Shown here: piece after piece, positions 5,266 through 5,795 of the stretch | Position numbering within the stretch: position 1 is the first letter of the stretch | Layout: each line of letters starts with the position of its first letter | Source of the DNA: Bacteroidia bacterium | GTDB lineage: Bacteria > Bacteroidota > Bacteroidia > Bacteroidales > Azobacteroidaceae | NCBI GenBank assembly: GCA_025996835.1 | Contig: BNTU01000156.1 | Span: 1 to 5,795, forward strand | Length of the DNA stretch: 5,795 bases | Direction of reading: 5' to 3' | Position numbers and translations under genes: made by a program | The notes under the pieces: model-generated | Database searches by the model: none | What the model saw: the letters and a program-made list of their open reading frames with translations, nothing else | Told to the model about the DNA's origin: nothing

Positions 5266-5334
5266 ATGGTGGGCTTTCAGCCCGTGTTAAAATCTTCCGA
5301 ACGCGATTGGGGCATGCTTCCATGGTCCACCACC

Positions 5335-5372
5335 AAACCTGTTAGGTCTCTAAGACCTAACAGGTTTTTTTT
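5335..5372 (+). terminator. Intrinsic terminator, 15-bp perfect stem
   Basis: AAACCTGTTAGGTCT (5335-5349), loop CTA (5350-5352), then the exact complement AGACCTAACAGGTTT (5353-5367). A run of eight T covers 5365-5372. This is a strong Rho-independent terminator for plus-strand transcripts from the PIN module. On the minus strand the stem is followed only by three T and then GGTGG, so it should stop Rpn transcripts less well. The CCTGTTAGGT palindrome resembles a repeat I recall as frequent in Bacteroidota, so it may be a repeat copy acting as terminator. Confidence 0.85.
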
Positions 5373-5391
5373 CGAGCCACCCCCGGCAATG

Positions 5392-5795
5392 CTAATTCAG
5401 CCCCATGCTTCTCAACTGCTCGGGAGTATATCCGGTAACTGAAACGATGAGTTCCAAGTCCAGCCCTTTTTCTTTCATCCGCTTAGCAGTGTGAAAGATG
5501 CCTTGTTGGATACCTTGCTCTCTGCCTTTCTCCATACCTTTCTCCATAGCATAGTCTGCTGCCAATTCGGCACCATAGCATCTTTCAAAACTTTTTTCGT
5601 ACGCTGTCATATCTTCTTCTGTTAATGTTTTTAAATCTGTTATTTCAAACAATTCATCGAATATTTCGCCTTTTAGTTCTGCCGGTTGCTCCGGCAACTC
5701 GGACTGATACTTCATGCAAAACAGCCATTTGTCTAAATCAGTTTGCGATTCTGTTAGCAATTTGTTGAACTTTGTCAATTCGAGCGTGGTAAATT
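5392..5795 (-). CDS. Rpn-family PD-(D/E)XK nuclease / putative transposase, C-terminal part
   Basis: The visible 133 residues are the C-terminal part of a gene that enters from beyond position 5795. Proteins of this family are usually around 250-300 residues and carry the nuclease motifs in the N-terminal half, which is outside the window, so activity cannot be judged. Family marks are LTKFNKLLTESQTDLDKWLF near the edge and an acidic middle (IFDELFEITDLKTLTEEDM). There is then a G-x3-G helix, KGMEKGREQGIQQG, partly encoded by a tandem 12-base duplication (5525-5536, 5537-5548). The end is GLDLELIVSVTGYTPEQLRSMGLN, a typical short C-terminal segment. The TTG at 5778 is an internal leucine codon, since the frame continues upstream as FTTLE. 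E. coli relatives promote RecA-independent recombination. It converges on the PIN module, with the repeat region between. Confidence 0.85.
   Translation of the reverse strand, partial: FTTLELTKFNKLLTESQTDLDKWLFCMKYQSELPEQPAELKGEIFDELFEITDLKTLTEEDMTAYEKSFERCYGAELAADYAMEKGMEKGREQGIQQGIFHTAKRMKEKGLDLELIVSVTGYTPEQLRSMGLN

Larger units (their letters stand above)
4971..5283. repeat. Mosaic of short palindromes (REP-like intergenic repeat)
   Basis: This GC-richer stretch holds a series of perfect palindromes, several with a three-base centre. They are GGGC-ATC-GCCC (4971-4981), GCCCT-GAA-AGGGC (5011-5023) and GGGCT-TTC-AGCCC (5271-5283), plus the larger hairpin at 5231-5265. In addition, GGGCATC (4971-4977) pairs with GATGCCC (4989-4995), and CCTGAAAGGG (5013-5022) with CCCTTTCAGG (5041-5050). 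The words CCCTTTCAGG/CCTGAAAGGG recur in both orientations. I see no credible gene: short ORFs across it merely translate the repeat. The style matches intergenic repeats I remember from Bacteroidota genomes. It overlaps the 3' end of the PIN partner gene. Confidence 0.75.

Noticed and set aside
5154..5442. Short plus-strand ORFs of 63 and 84 codons
   Set aside because: They translate the inverted repeat, the GAT hairpin and the terminator; such repeat-derived ORFs are not supported as genes.
5776..5778. TTG as start of the Rpn gene
   Set aside because: The frame stays open to the window edge and LTKFNK is an internal family motif, so this is a leucine codon in a gene cut by the window.

Overview
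The window comes from a bacterium of the phylum Bacteroidota, most likely Bacteroidales-like. The ribosomal proteins and SecY read as that lineage. Most start codons lack a Shine-Dalgarno (SD) sequence, and the intergenic regions carry promoter words of the Bacteroides type (TAnnTTTG, with TTTG about 20 bases upstream). Species cannot be named from the sequence alone.

Region 1 (1-3912, minus strand) is the distal part of the spc ribosomal-protein operon, in transcription order rpsH (S8), rplF (L6), rplR (L18), rpsE (S5), rpmD (L30), rplO (L15) and secY, whose 3' end is off the window. Spacing is tight (6-18 bases, and an ATGA overlap between rplO and secY). The exception is the rpmD-rplO junction, where an inverted array of heptamer repeats runs into the 3' end of rpmD and appears to have rewritten the L30 C-terminus. 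rplF and rpmD have near-perfect SD sequences; the other operon genes do not.

Region 2 (3913-4308) has no conventional gene, although rpsN and rplE normally lie directly upstream of rpsH. The operon is therefore broken at rpsH. The gap holds a good Bacteroides-type promoter facing rpsH (4055-4086) with a leader of about 135 bases. It also holds a 45-codon ORF that starts with a clear lipoprotein signal peptide and then runs straight through that promoter; this looks like a truncated lipoprotein gene at a rearrangement junction. A second TAnnTTTG box lies just upstream of the ORF, and a plus-strand box serves the next module.

Region 3 (4309-5017, plus strand) is a two-gene module, divergent from rpsH: a PIN-domain ribonuclease-like protein with all its acidic residues, overlapped by 8 bases by a small protein with the core REPFDYTKWQ, a probable partner or antitoxin. 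The end of the small protein is encoded by repeat DNA.

Region 4 (about 4971-5391) is a non-coding repeat mosaic: several palindromes centred on three-base loops, a 19-base inverted repeat around an AT-rich core, and a 15-bp hairpin followed by eight T that should terminate plus-strand transcription. Region 5 (5392-5795, minus strand) is the C-terminal part of an Rpn-family (PD-(D/E)XK nuclease/putative transposase) gene that continues off the window.

Together the window looks like a rearrangement boundary: half of an essential operon, now under its own promoter, abuts accessory DNA made of a toxin-antitoxin-like module, repeats and an Rpn gene.
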